Source: Actinacidiphila guanduensis (GTDB taxonomy: Bacteria > Actinomycetota > Actinomycetes > Streptomycetales > Streptomycetaceae). Taken from it: a stretch of 64,000 nt of DNA. This document shows positions 1-7,457 of the stretch, piece by piece. The stretch lies in NCBI RefSeq assembly GCF_900103985.1, contig NZ_FNIE01000004.1:434001-498000 (forward strand), read 5' to 3'. The notes beneath the pieces were generated by a model. The model ran no database searches, was not told the DNA's origin, and worked only from the letters and a program-made list of their open reading frames with translations. The position numbers were made by a program, and so were the translations under genes. The number at the start of each line of letters is the position of its first letter. Positions within the stretch are counted from its first letter, which is position 1.

Positions 1-266
1 CACGCCAACCCCGGTGTCGCCGACCGCAGTTCGCGGCAGACGGTGATGCCGTCGCCGTCGGGCAGCCGCACATCGAGCACGGCCACGTCCGGCCGCAGCG
101 CGGGTCCGCGGGCAAGGGCCCGGCCGGCCGTCCCCGCCTCACCCACCACCTCGATGTCGGGCTCGGCGTCCAGCAGGTCGTGCACCCCGCGCCGGACGAC
201 CTCGTGGTCGTCCAGGAGAAACACCCGGATCGGGGACTCCGCGGAGAATGTCCGTGTCTGGCCCAT
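1..266 (-). CDS. NarL/FixJ-type response regulator, receiver domain (partial)
   Basis: Only the first 88 codons are inside the window; the rest, presumably a LuxR-type helix-turn-helix output domain, lies beyond base 1. The visible part is a receiver domain: an acidic pair at Asp19/Asp20 in [12 protein letters not shown], and the phospho-acceptor Asp65 in [13 protein letters not shown]. The ATG at 266 (a second ATG is at 269) follows GGCGAGGCG. The wording of the N-terminus resembles DevR/DosR-class regulators more than generic NarL proteins, which fits the DevS-like kinase at 7458. Pairing of the two is inference. The Streptomyces OsdK/OsdR pair is the closest described parallel I can name from memory. 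Confidence 0.85.
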   Translation of the reverse strand, partial: MGQTRTFSAESPIRVFLLDDHEVVRRGVHDLLDAEPDIEVVGEAGTAGRALARGPALRPDVAVLDVRLPDGDGITVCRELRSATPGLA

Positions 267-654
267 CATCGCCTCGCCGTCTCGTCCGCCCCATCCGTCC
301 CATCCATCCCGGCTCTACGATCGTCGCTCCGCCACGAGCACGCCACAAGGGCCGAACGGGCCCGCCGTTCGGGGACGGCCCGGGCCGCCCGCGGGCACCG
401 CGGCGGACAGTGCCCCACTCGGCCCTATCGGCGCCGGGCCGACCGGCGGGAGGCTGGACGGAGGCGACGGCGGCGGTGCCCGCGCGGCTCGGGGCAGGGT
501 GGCAACCAGGAGCCGGACCGCGGCGGGCAGGCTCACGCCGCCGTCGCACCCCGGCAGGACCGGCCGGGCCCGCGGCGAGTGGCGGCCCGGCCACCCAGGG
601 CGCGCTCCCCCTGCCCGCGCCCCGGGGCTACGACACCCGAGAGGAGCGCAGACG
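267..654. other. Divergent intergenic region with DosR-like box
   Basis: No gene is supported in these 388 bases, which separate the response regulator from the DUF1876 gene. The stretch holds a DosR-like palindrome at 349-363 (listed separately) and further GC-rich inverted segments around 364-390. The ribosome binding site GAGGAG at 641-646 belongs to the next gene. Confidence 0.6.
349..363. promoter_or_regulatory. DosR/OsdR-like box 1
   Basis: GGGCCGAACGGGCCC is a near-perfect palindrome with the same spacing logic as the mycobacterial DosR box (GGGACT-WW-AGTCCC), one base longer. It lies between the response regulator and the DUF1876 gene. Related boxes occur at 5899, 10781 and 60456. 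Binding by the regulator encoded here is inference. Confidence 0.45.
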
Positions 655-939
655 ATGACGCAGCAGATGGACCAGTCGACGGTCCGGCCCCCGCACACCA
701 GGACGTGGCGGCTGCGCCTGGACATCTTCGAGGAGAACGACGACGCCACCACCGCGCACGCGGTGCTCGACACCGGCGACAACGTCCTGGACTCCCGGGC
801 GACGGCCCGGCGCAACCCGCACGACCCGCCCGCCCCGGAGATCGGCGACGAGTACGCGGCCGGGCGGGCCCTTCTCGAAATGGGCCGCCGCCTCCTGGGC
901 GAGGCCACCACGGACACGGCGGCCAACGCCTCCCGCTGA
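655..939 (+). CDS. DUF1876 domain protein
   Basis: A 94-residue soluble protein. It shows the DUF1876 pattern: WRLRLDIFEENDDATTAHAVL near the N-terminus, then an Arg-rich segment, PEIGDEYAAGRALLEMG and a short tail. Fold and biochemical role are not established. The family is found mainly in actinobacteria, often beside stress genes. Start chosen at the ATG at 655 because GAGGAG sits eight bases upstream and the family similarity begins within about 20 residues. It is divergent from the response regulator and has the DosR-like box about 290 bases upstream, so hypoxic control is plausible but inferred. Confidence 0.8.
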   Translation: MTQQMDQSTVRPPHTRTWRLRLDIFEENDDATTAHAVLDTGDNVLDSRATARRNPHDPPAPEIGDEYAAGRALLEMGRRLLGEATTDTAANASR

Positions 940-1070
940 CCCTCGGCGGTCGCCTCCGGCGGGGCCCTGCCCGCCAGCGGGCGGCTGCCGCCGGGCGCCG
1001 GCCCCTACCCGGACGGTCCCCGGCCGCGGGAGTTCCCCGGGGCCGGCGCGCACCCGTCTGCCCACGCAGG

Positions 1071-1370
1071 CCCCACGCCGCGCCCGGCCGTGGGCCCCTT
1101 GTGGGGGTCACCCCTGGGGGAGTCGCTCCCCGCGCCCCTCGCGGGCCCACCGGCCCACGCAATTCCCACTCCGACCCCGGACCGTGGGTCTCTTGTGGCG
1201 GGTCACCCCTCTGGGGAGCCGATCCCCACGCCCCTTTCGGCCACCCGCTTGCCCCACGCGGGCCCCACGCCGTCCCCGGCCGGTGGCCCCCTCTGGGGGA
1301 GCCACCTGCGCCCCTTGCGGGCACCCGCCTTCCCACTCAGGCCCCACGCCGACCCCAGACCGGTGGCCAG
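1071..1370. repeat. Three degenerate ~80-100 bp tandem units
   Basis: Units begin at about 1071, 1166 and 1269, with a fragment from 1349. Each contains the order CCCCACGCCG-like start, GGCCGTGGG, a CTTGTGGGGG or CTCTGGGGG core, GTCACCCCT or GAGCCAC, and CGCCCCTTGCGGGC. Units are 80-103 bases long and clearly homologous but diverged. They fill most of the gap between the DUF1876 gene (ends 939) and the convergent stress-protein gene (ends 1412). No coding potential is apparent. Confidence 0.7.
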
Positions 1371-1411
1371 TCGGCATCGGCATCGGGGCCCAGGCGCGGC
1401 CCCCTTGTCGC

Positions 1412-2284
1412 TCAGGCGGCGGTCGGGCCGTTGTGGGGGATCAGGGCTACGGGGGTCGGGGTGCCGTGGAGGACCCGCTGGGCGACCGGGCCCAGGCGGG
1501 GGTTGCGGCCGTGGCCCGCGCGGTGGCCCAGGACGACCAGGCAGGCGTGCTCGGCGGCGTCGGCGAGGTGGCGTCCCACTCCGCCGACGGCTTCCTCACC
1601 GATCACGTCCACTGCGGGGAACCGGGCCTGCCAGGGCGCGAGTTCGGCCGCGAGGGCGGCATCCTCGGCGTCGGGGCCGACCGCCTCGACGGGCGCGGTG
1701 GGGTCCGCGTCCGCGCTGCTGCCGTGCACGATCCGCAGGTTCTCCCGCCGGGCGTCGGCGGCCTCGAAGGCGAAGGCGATGGCGGGGTCCGCGGGCCGGG
1801 CGACGTCGAGCCCGAGGACGACGCTCCCGGCGTCCTCTTCGTCGCCGTCCGCGGGCTCGCCGGCCTCGGCGGGTACCAGGACGACAGGGCAGGGCGCGTG
1901 GCCGGCGACGGCCCGGCCCACGGAGCCGAGCAGCGTGCCCGCGAGCGCGCCCTCGCCGCGGGTGCCGACGACCAGCAGGTCGGCCTGCGAGGCGGCGGCG
2001 AGCAGGGCGTCGGCCGGGCGGGCGGCCACCTCGTCGGCGACCACGGGCAGGTCCTCGTACTCGGCCCGCAGGCGGGCCTCGGTCTCCATGGCCGCGCGGG
2101 CCGAGGTGCGCGGGCGGGGTGCGGGGTCGGTGGGGGTGGTGACGGTGGTGCGGCCGGGCAGCGGCGGCTGGGCGTGCAGCAGGCGCAGGGCCACCCCGCG
2201 CCTGGCCGCCTCGCGGGCCGCCCACTCGGCGGCCGCCCCGCCCGCGGCCGAGCCGTCGACTCCGACAGTGACATTGCGACGCAT
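1412..2284 (-). CDS. Universal stress protein, two UspA domains
   Basis: 290 residues made of two tandem UspA domains. Domain 1 (about 1-140) opens with VTVGVDGSAAG and carries the ATP-binding signature G-2x-G-9x-GS as VGTRGEGALAGTLLGSVGR (residues 106-124). Domain 2 opens with SVVLGLDVA and ends with a weaker LGHRAGHGRNPRLGPVA motif, so nucleotide binding there is less certain. USPs of this kind are prominent in DosR-type dormancy regulons. The ATG at 2284 follows GAGGCCACCG. It starts 11 bases after the GH65 gene stops, so the two are very likely one transcript read leftward from about 4.8 kb. Confidence 0.9.
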   Translation of the reverse strand: MRRNVTVGVDGSAAGGAAAEWAAREAARRGVALRLLHAQPPLPGRTTVTTPTDPAPRPRTSARAAMETEARLRAEYEDLPVVADEVAARPADALLAAASQADLLVVGTRGEGALAGTLLGSVGRAVAGHAPCPVVLVPAEAGEPADGDEEDAGSVVLGLDVARPADPAIAFAFEAADARRENLRIVHGSSADADPTAPVEAVGPDAEDAALAAELAPWQARFPAVDVIGEEAVGGVGRHLADAAEHACLVVLGHRAGHGRNPRLGPVAQRVLHGTPTPVALIPHNGPTAA

Positions 2285-2295
2285 CGGTGGCCTCC

Positions 2296-4752
2296 TCAAT
2301 GGGTGTCGTCTTCCACCCTTGTCTCCCGGCCGCGCCCGCCGGCAGGGGCCACTCGTCCCCGCCGCGGGTCGGTCGGCCCCAGGTCGATGTCGAGCGCGTC
2401 GCCGGGCGACAAGGTGCGGGTGCCGCCGGGGAGCGCGATCCGCAGGGGGCCGGGGCCGTGGGCGGGCACCGCGGCCTGGAGCCGGCCGTCGCTGAGGGTG
2501 AGCCGCACGCCCCAGTGGCCGCGGTAGCGCAACGCGACACGGAAGCGGGAGAGTTCGGGCACGGCGACGGGGTCCAGGTGCAGGGCGTCGGCACGCGGTT
2601 CCAGGCCGGTGATGCCGCGCTGGACGAGGTCGAGGGTGCCCGCCATGGCGCCCAGGTGGATGCCCTCCCCGGTGGTGCCGCCGTGCAGGTCGGCGACGTC
2701 GCCCAGGAGCGCATTCTGGATGTACGGCCAGGCGTCGGCGCGGCCCTTGGAGCGGGCCAGCACCCAGCCGTGGACGAGTTCGCTGAGCGTCGAGCCGTGG
2801 CTGGTGCGGCGCAGGTAGTGCTCGACGGTGCCGCTCCAGGCGTCGTCGTCGAGCCGGTGGCCCAATCGGGCGAAGAGTTCGGCGAGCCGGGCGGGCGGGA
2901 AGAGGTAGCCGAGCATCAGCACGTCGGCCTGCTTGGACGCCTGGTAGCGGTTGGGGGTGTCGCCCTCCGCCTCCAGGATGCGGTCCAGGCGGCGGATGTC
3001 GCCGTAGCGCCTCCGGTAGCCCTCCCAGTCGAGTTCCAGCAGGTCGCCGTAGCCGTCGAACTGGCTGATCACACCGCGGTGGAAGGGGACGCGCAGGCGC
3101 CGCGAGACGTCCTCCCACAGCGCCGGCTCGTCCGCCGCCATGCCGATCCGCTCGAAGAGTTCGGCGCGCCGGGCGGCGGGCAGGGCCGCGGCGAGTTCGA
3201 CGGCTCGGGCGAGCACCCAGGCGGCGGTGACGTTGGTGTAGGCGTTGTCGTCCAGGCCGGGCTCCTGGGCGCCGGGGTAGGCGTCGTGGTACTCGTCGGG
3301 GCCGACGACGCCGCGGATGCGGTAGCGGGCCGTGGCGTCGTCCCACCGCGCCCGGTGCGCCCAGAAGCGGGCGATCTGCAGGACCATCTCGGCGCCCGGG
3401 CCGTGCAGGAAGTCGGTGTCGCCGGTGGCCTCGGCGTACTGCCAGACGTTGTAGGCGACCGCGGAGCCGACGTGGTGCTGCAGGCGGGTGTGGTCCGGCA
3501 GCCAGCGGCCGGAGCGGGGGTTGAGGTGCAGCGACTGGGTCTCCTCGCGGCCGTCGCTGCCGCTCTGCCACGGGTACATCGCGCCCGGCAGCCCCGCCTC
3601 GCGGGCGGCCCGGCAGGCGGCGCCGAGCCGGCGGTGGCGGTAGCCGAGCAGGGCGCGGGAGACCTCGGGCAGGTGCAGGTCGAGGAAGGGCAGCACGAAC
3701 AGCTCGTCCCAGAAGACGTGCCCGCGGTACGCCTCGCCGTGCAGGCCCCGGGCGGGCACGCCGGCGTCGAGGTCGGCCGTGTGCGGGGAGAGGGTCTGCA
3801 GGACGTGGAAGAGGTGCAGCCGCACGACGTGCCCGGCCTCGCCGGCCACCCCGATCTCGGCCCGCCGCCACAGGCGCGCCCAGGCGGCGGTATGGGAGGC
3901 GAACAGGTCCGCGGTGTCCGGGGCCCGTGCGGCGGCGTCCAGGGCGGCCTGCAGGGGGTCGCCGATGGCCGGGTCGCGGGAGGTGTGAAGGGCCGCGGTC
4001 TTGTCCACCTCGACGGGGACGCCGTCGGCGAGCGGCACGGTGAGCACCCGGTGCACACCCCTGGGCCCGCGGAGCACCGGGCCGGGGTCGGCGGCGGCCG
4101 AGCGGACGCGGACGGCCAGGGCGACGCGGATGTCGGAGCGGGAGGTGCGGCAGCTCGCCCACAAGGTGCCGTCGCCCGCCTCGCCGGTGGTGATGCCGGT
4201 GAGGTGGCGGCCGTCGAGCTGGGCGTAGCGGGCGACACCGGCGTTGACGGTGTCGGTGTCCACGCCCGCCTCGACCTCCAGCTCGCCGGACCAGCCGTGC
4301 GCCGTGACCCGCACCTGCTGCCCGGCCAGGTGCGGGTCGCCCATGTGCACCAGCCGCCGCTCCTCCAAGGTGGCCTCGTGCCCGGCGGGGTCCCTCAGCC
4401 GCATCAGGCGGGTGAGGGTGCCGGCGCGCAGGTCGAGTATTTGCTCGTAGTGGAGCACCGCGCAGGTGTCGGGGCCGAACCAGGTGCCGCCGCTGACCCG
4501 GGCGCGCAACGGCAGCCAGTTCGGCAGGTTGACCATGTCCTCGTTCTCGACGGTCCGCCCCGCGACAGTGGAGGCCAGGCGGTTGTAGACGCCGGCCGCA
4601 TAGGTGCCGGGATAGTGCACGTCACCTGGCCGCGCCTCGGCGGCCGCGCCCCTGGTGGCGAAGTACCCGTTCCCCAGGGTGCACAGGGCCTCGCGCAGCC
4701 GCTCCTGCTCCGGTTCGTACCCCTCGTAGCGCCAAACCCAGTGCGGCTCCAT
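2296..4752 (-). CDS. Glycoside hydrolase family 65 protein (disaccharide phosphorylase-like)
   Basis: 818 residues with the full GH65 layout: N-terminal beta-sandwich (about 1-260), linker, (alpha/alpha)6 barrel (about 300-690) and C-terminal beta-domain. The general acid is Glu487 in VVGPDEYH. KQAD (607-610) and SHGSTLS (651-657) correspond to the phosphate-binding region of maltose and trehalose phosphorylases, favouring phosphorolysis over hydrolysis; the disaccharide is not readable. Start: ATG at 4752 behind GGAGGGACCTCGG; upstream codons lack family similarity. It heads the leftward GH65-USP transcript. A second, only distantly similar GH65 is at 50066. Unlike that one, no phosphoglucomutase gene is adjacent. 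Confidence 0.88.
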   Translation of the reverse strand: MEPHWVWRYEGYEPEQERLREALCTLGNGYFATRGAAAEARPGDVHYPGTYAAGVYNRLASTVAGRTVENEDMVNLPNWLPLRARVSGGTWFGPDTCAVLHYEQILDLRAGTLTRLMRLRDPAGHEATLEERRLVHMGDPHLAGQQVRVTAHGWSGELEVEAGVDTDTVNAGVARYAQLDGRHLTGITTGEAGDGTLWASCRTSRSDIRVALAVRVRSAAADPGPVLRGPRGVHRVLTVPLADGVPVEVDKTAALHTSRDPAIGDPLQAALDAAARAPDTADLFASHTAAWARLWRRAEIGVAGEAGHVVRLHLFHVLQTLSPHTADLDAGVPARGLHGEAYRGHVFWDELFVLPFLDLHLPEVSRALLGYRHRRLGAACRAAREAGLPGAMYPWQSGSDGREETQSLHLNPRSGRWLPDHTRLQHHVGSAVAYNVWQYAEATGDTDFLHGPGAEMVLQIARFWAHRARWDDATARYRIRGVVGPDEYHDAYPGAQEPGLDDNAYTNVTAAWVLARAVELAAALPAARRAELFERIGMAADEPALWEDVSRRLRVPFHRGVISQFDGYGDLLELDWEGYRRRYGDIRRLDRILEAEGDTPNRYQASKQADVLMLGYLFPPARLAELFARLGHRLDDDAWSGTVEHYLRRTSHGSTLSELVHGWVLARSKGRADAWPYIQNALLGDVADLHGGTTGEGIHLGAMAGTLDLVQRGITGLEPRADALHLDPVAVPELSRFRVALRYRGHWGVRLTLSDGRLQAAVPAHGPGPLRIALPGGTRTLSPGDALDIDLGPTDPRRGRVAPAGGRGRETRVEDDTH

Positions 4753-4866
4753 CCGAGGTCCCTCCACTCGCCCCTTCCATGGCACCACGCCTCCCCCGTT
4801 CCGCGACTCGGGAGAACGACGCCCTGGTGAGGGGCCCACGCCGAGCACTTGGGAGGCGCCGCCATA

Positions 4867-4984
4867 GACGCGGGACCACCCCCGTCACCATGGACGCGGG
4901 GCCACTCCCGTCACCAGGGACGCGAGGCCGCTCCAGCCGCCATGGAGGCGAGGCCGCTCCAGCCGCCATGGAGGCGAGGCCGCC
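4867..4984. repeat. 26-bp tandem repeat, four copies plus a partial
   Basis: Copies start at 4867, 4893, 4919, 4945 and a 14-base fragment at 4971. The first two copies share GACGCGGG-CCAC-CCCGTCACCA; the next two share GGCGAGGCCGCTCCAGCC, so the array has two subfamilies. The unit is not a multiple of three and is not translated in a sensible frame. It lies between the divergent GH65 and lipoprotein genes (gap 4753-5113), close to both promoters. Confidence 0.85.
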
Positions 4985-5113
4985 TCCGCGGTATCACCCC
5001 GCGCCGTCGCCGGCGGAATGTCCGGCTCCTGCTACGAACGCCCGGGCGGCCGCCCACAGGGGCCGCACAGCTGGTTCAGTGAGGGCAACGACGGCTCGGC
5101 CCGGGGGGACGGC

Positions 5114-5827
5114 ATGGCCAGGAAAACGTCGGTCGGCAGGACCGCGCTGTTCGGCACCTCACTGGCGGCGCTGGCGGCACTGACCGCGGGCTGCACGCAG
5201 AGCCCGGCGCACAAGGCGCCGCCGCCCACCCGGACCCCGCGCCCGCACCCGTCCCCCGTCGCGGGACCCGCGCACCCGGTCGGCGAGGCGGCCCGGCTCG
5301 GGCGCGCGGACGACGAGCTGATCACCCTGATGGGCAGCACGTCCCTGCCCGAGGAGCGGCCGCGGCCCGCGCAGGACGCCGTGGTGGTGATCCACCGCGT
5401 CCGAGGCGACGGCGGGGAGGTGGGCTGGCTCTCCGGCGACGACTTCTGCCTCGGCTACTACCGCACGGCGTACACCACCGTGGCCTGCGGCTCCTACCAC
5501 ACCACCGCCAAGGCGCCCGTCAAGGTGCTCGGACCACTGATCGCCGTGGACAGCTTCTCGGCCGGGTCGAAAGACCGGGACCAGCCGCAGATCTCCGTGG
5601 CCGTCGTCGGCGACGCGGGCCCCTACCGCGTCGTCGGGGACCGCGCCCACGAGGTCGTCCTCCACCAGGCCCGCGCCGTCCTCGACCCCGCCCGCCCGGT
5701 CACCCTGCTGAGCTGGACGTCCCCGGCACCCGTCTCCTCCAAGGGCGTCAGGATCTGCGACGCGGCCGGCGCGCACTGCGTCGACCCCGACGAGGGCACG
5801 GCACTCCCCCCGACCGCCGGGACCTGA
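5114..5827 (+). CDS. Putative secreted lipoprotein, function unknown
   Basis: 237 residues. The N-terminus MARKTSVGRTALFG is followed by a hydrophobic stretch and the lipobox LTAGC (Cys25 or so), so it should be lipid-anchored outside the membrane. A Pro/Arg-rich linker (PPPTRTPRPHPSP) precedes a soluble domain containing four further Cys residues, in FCLGYY, TTVACGSY, RICDAAGAHC, which could form two disulphides. I do not recognise the family. Start: ATG at 5114 after a GGGGGGAC purine run; upstream in-frame codons would destroy the signal peptide. It is flanked by the GH65 promoter side and the dehydrogenase, and is followed by a hairpin at 5855. Confidence 0.75.
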   Translation: MARKTSVGRTALFGTSLAALAALTAGCTQSPAHKAPPPTRTPRPHPSPVAGPAHPVGEAARLGRADDELITLMGSTSLPEERPRPAQDAVVVIHRVRGDGGEVGWLSGDDFCLGYYRTAYTTVACGSYHTTAKAPVKVLGPLIAVDSFSAGSKDRDQPQISVAVVGDAGPYRVVGDRAHEVVLHQARAVLDPARPVTLLSWTSPAPVSSKGVRICDAAGAHCVDPDEGTALPPTAGT

Positions 5828-5854
5828 CACCCGCAGGCACGTCCTCCCGGCCCC

Positions 5855-5884
5855 CACCGTGCCGGGCCTTCACGCCCGGCGGTG
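5855..5884 (+). terminator. Hairpin terminator after the lipoprotein gene
   Basis: CACCG and GCCGGGC pair with GCCCGGC and GGTG around the six-base loop CTTCAC, 27 bases after the stop codon. No T-tract follows, as is common for high-GC actinobacterial terminators. Confidence 0.55.
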
Positions 5885-5898
5885 CCTGCGACCGGAAC

Positions 5899-5912
5899 GA
5901 GCCGAACGGCCC
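5899..5912. promoter_or_regulatory. DosR/OsdR-like box 2
   Basis: GAGCCGAACGGCCC matches the box at 349 (GGGCCGAACGG) with one changed base in the left arm. It is 107 bases upstream of the alcohol dehydrogenase start at 6019. Confidence 0.35.
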
Positions 5913-6018
5913 AGGATGCGGGGACCGCTCCGCCCGTGCGGGCAGGCGGCCGCGGAGCGAGGCTGGAAGGGCAGGGCGGGCCCGCGGCCCGCGCACCCAC
6001 GGCAGGGGGAGGTCCCCC

Positions 6019-7098
6019 ATGAAGGCACTGGTTTTCCACGGTCCCGGCGAGGCCACCTGGCAGGACGCGCCCGATCCCGCGCTGCGGGAACCGACGGACG
6101 CGATCGTCCGCGTCGAGGCCGTCACCATCTGCGGCACCGACCTGCACATCCTCAAGGGCGACGTGCCCGACGTGCGGCCCGGCACCGTCCTGGGCCACGA
6201 GGCCGTCGGCGAGGTCGTGGAGGTCGGCAGCGCCGTCCAGGGCGTACGGCCCGGCGACCGCGTCCTCGTCTCCTGCATCAGCGCGTGCGGCCGCTGCCGC
6301 TACTGCCGCGAGGGCGCCTACGGGCAGTGCCTGGAGGGCGGCGGCTGGATCCTCGGCCACACGGTCGACGGCACCCAGGCCGAATACGTGCGGGTGCCCT
6401 TCGCCGACATGTCGCTGCACGCCCTCCCCGCCTCCGTGGACGCCGCGGACGCCGTCCTGCTCGCCGACATCTTCCCCACCGCCTACGAGGTCGGGGTGCT
6501 CGGCGGCGGGGTCCGGCCGGGCGACACCGTGGCCGTGGTCGGCGCCGGCCCGATCGGGCTGGCCGCCATCGCGACGGCCCAGTTGTACTCCCCCGCGCGC
6601 ATCGTCGCCGTGGACGTGGACGCCTCGCGGCTGGAGGCGGCCAAGCGCCTGGGCGCAGACGCCATCGCCGTCGCCGGCGAGGCCGAACCCCTGGTGGCGG
6701 ACCTGACCGGCGGCCTCGGCGTGGACGTCGCCATGGAGGCGGTCGGGGTGGCGGCCTCCTTCGAGCAGTGCACCCGCATGGTGCGGCCGGGCGGCACGGT
6801 GGCCAACATCGGCGTCCACGGCGGCCCGGCCGCCTTGCACCTGGAGGACCTGTGGTCCAGGAACGTCACCATCCGCACCGGCCTGGTGGATACCTCCTCC
6901 ACCCCGGTCCTGCTGCGCATGCTGATCGACGGCCGCCTGCCGACCTCCTCCCTGGTCACCCACACCTTCGAGCTGGGCGCCATGGAGGACGCCTACGACG
7001 TCTTCGGCCGCGGCGCCGAAACGGGCGCCCTGAAGGTCGTCCTCGGCGGCCCCACCCACGACACGGTCACCCTCCGCGACCCCCCCGAACCCACCTGA
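6019..7098 (+). CDS. Zinc-dependent medium-chain alcohol dehydrogenase
   Basis: 359 residues, normal MDR length. Catalytic zinc ligands are Cys38 (TICGTDLHIL) and His60/Glu61 (LGHEAVGEV). The structural-zinc lobe is complete with Cys90, Cys93, Cys96 and Cys104. The NAD(P)-binding Rossmann motif is VVGAGPIGLAA (about 170-180), followed by an acidic residue in AVDVD that favours NAD. Substrate cannot be read; the family oxidises or reduces short alcohols and aldehydes. The start ATG follows GGGGGAGGTCCCCC. An alcohol dehydrogenase is also part of the S. coelicolor OsdR-controlled region, so a fermentative redox role in hypoxia is a reasonable inference. Confidence 0.88.
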   Translation: MKALVFHGPGEATWQDAPDPALREPTDAIVRVEAVTICGTDLHILKGDVPDVRPGTVLGHEAVGEVVEVGSAVQGVRPGDRVLVSCISACGRCRYCREGAYGQCLEGGGWILGHTVDGTQAEYVRVPFADMSLHALPASVDAADAVLLADIFPTAYEVGVLGGGVRPGDTVAVVGAGPIGLAAIATAQLYSPARIVAVDVDASRLEAAKRLGADAIAVAGEAEPLVADLTGGLGVDVAMEAVGVAASFEQCTRMVRPGGTVANIGVHGGPAALHLEDLWSRNVTIRTGLVDTSSTPVLLRMLIDGRLPTSSLVTHTFELGAMEDAYDVFGRGAETGALKVVLGGPTHDTVTLRDPPEPT

Positions 7099-7146
7099 CC
7101 CCACCGACTACAAGGGGCTCCGTCCGGGGCCCGCGTAGGCACAAAG

Positions 7147-7302
7147 GGTTCCCAGCGGGGGTGCCCGTGAGCGAGAACCAGCGGGAGGTCGAAAAGCCCT
7201 GGAGCCGAAGGGCGCGTCGCTGTCGAAAGGGAGAGCGCGCGGAAGTTTCTGAGGAACGAAGAAACTGAGCACGGTGGACCGTCGACAGTGACTCCAGCGC
7301 CC
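7147..7302 (+). ncRNA. Candidate structured RNA element
   Basis: The gap 7099-7457 has no convincing gene and visibly lower GC. Within it GGTTC (7147-7151) pairs with GAACC (7175-7179) around an inner CGGG/CCCG hairpin. A 17-pair stem joins 7210-7226 to 7282-7302: GGGCGC with GCGCCC, a TCCA bulge at 7293-7296, and GTCGCTGTCGA with TCGACAGTGAC. Inside it AGTTTC (7244-7249) pairs with GAAACT (7261-7266). The one wobble pair (G7219-U7289) forms only on the plus strand. GCCCT (7196-7200) can instead pair with AGGGC (7209-7213), which would break the long stem. An A8 run and G-rich tract follow at 7322-7334. I could not match it to 6S, tmRNA, RNase P or a known riboswitch. Confidence 0.45.
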
Positions 7303-7445
7303 GGAGGCGGAAGGGCGTCTCAAAAAAAAGGGGGAAATGGGCGCCCAATACAAAAGAAGCCAGCCACCCGACGGCCCCCGTGAGAAAGACCCCGCATATG
7401 CCCCCCACATGTCCGCTTCCCCCCTCTCCCCCGCCGCCCGGCCGG

Positions 7446-7451
7446 TAGCCT
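7446..7451 (+). promoter_or_regulatory. -10 box for a leaderless start
   Basis: TAGCCT lies exactly six bases before the GTG at 7458, the arrangement seen in leaderless actinobacterial genes. The same layout appears at 18857, 35386 and, on the minus strand, 22880. Confidence 0.45.
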
Positions 7452-7457
7452 GGAAGC

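Noticed and set aside
2287-4830. Long plus-strand open frame antisense to the GH65 gene
   Set aside because: No family signature and repetitive Val/Gly/Gln composition; the GH65 protein on the minus strand has complete motifs.
7147-7302. 6S RNA, tmRNA, RNase P RNA or a group II intron
   Set aside because: Diagnostic sequences for RNase P, tmRNA and group II domain V are absent. A 6S-like role cannot be excluded, but synteny as I recall it does not match.
7067-7410. Minus-strand ORFs across the structured element, starting with Trp/Phe-rich peptides
   Set aside because: No ribosome site or domain; their odd composition follows from the stem-loop DNA. The plus-strand wobble pair supports an RNA instead.
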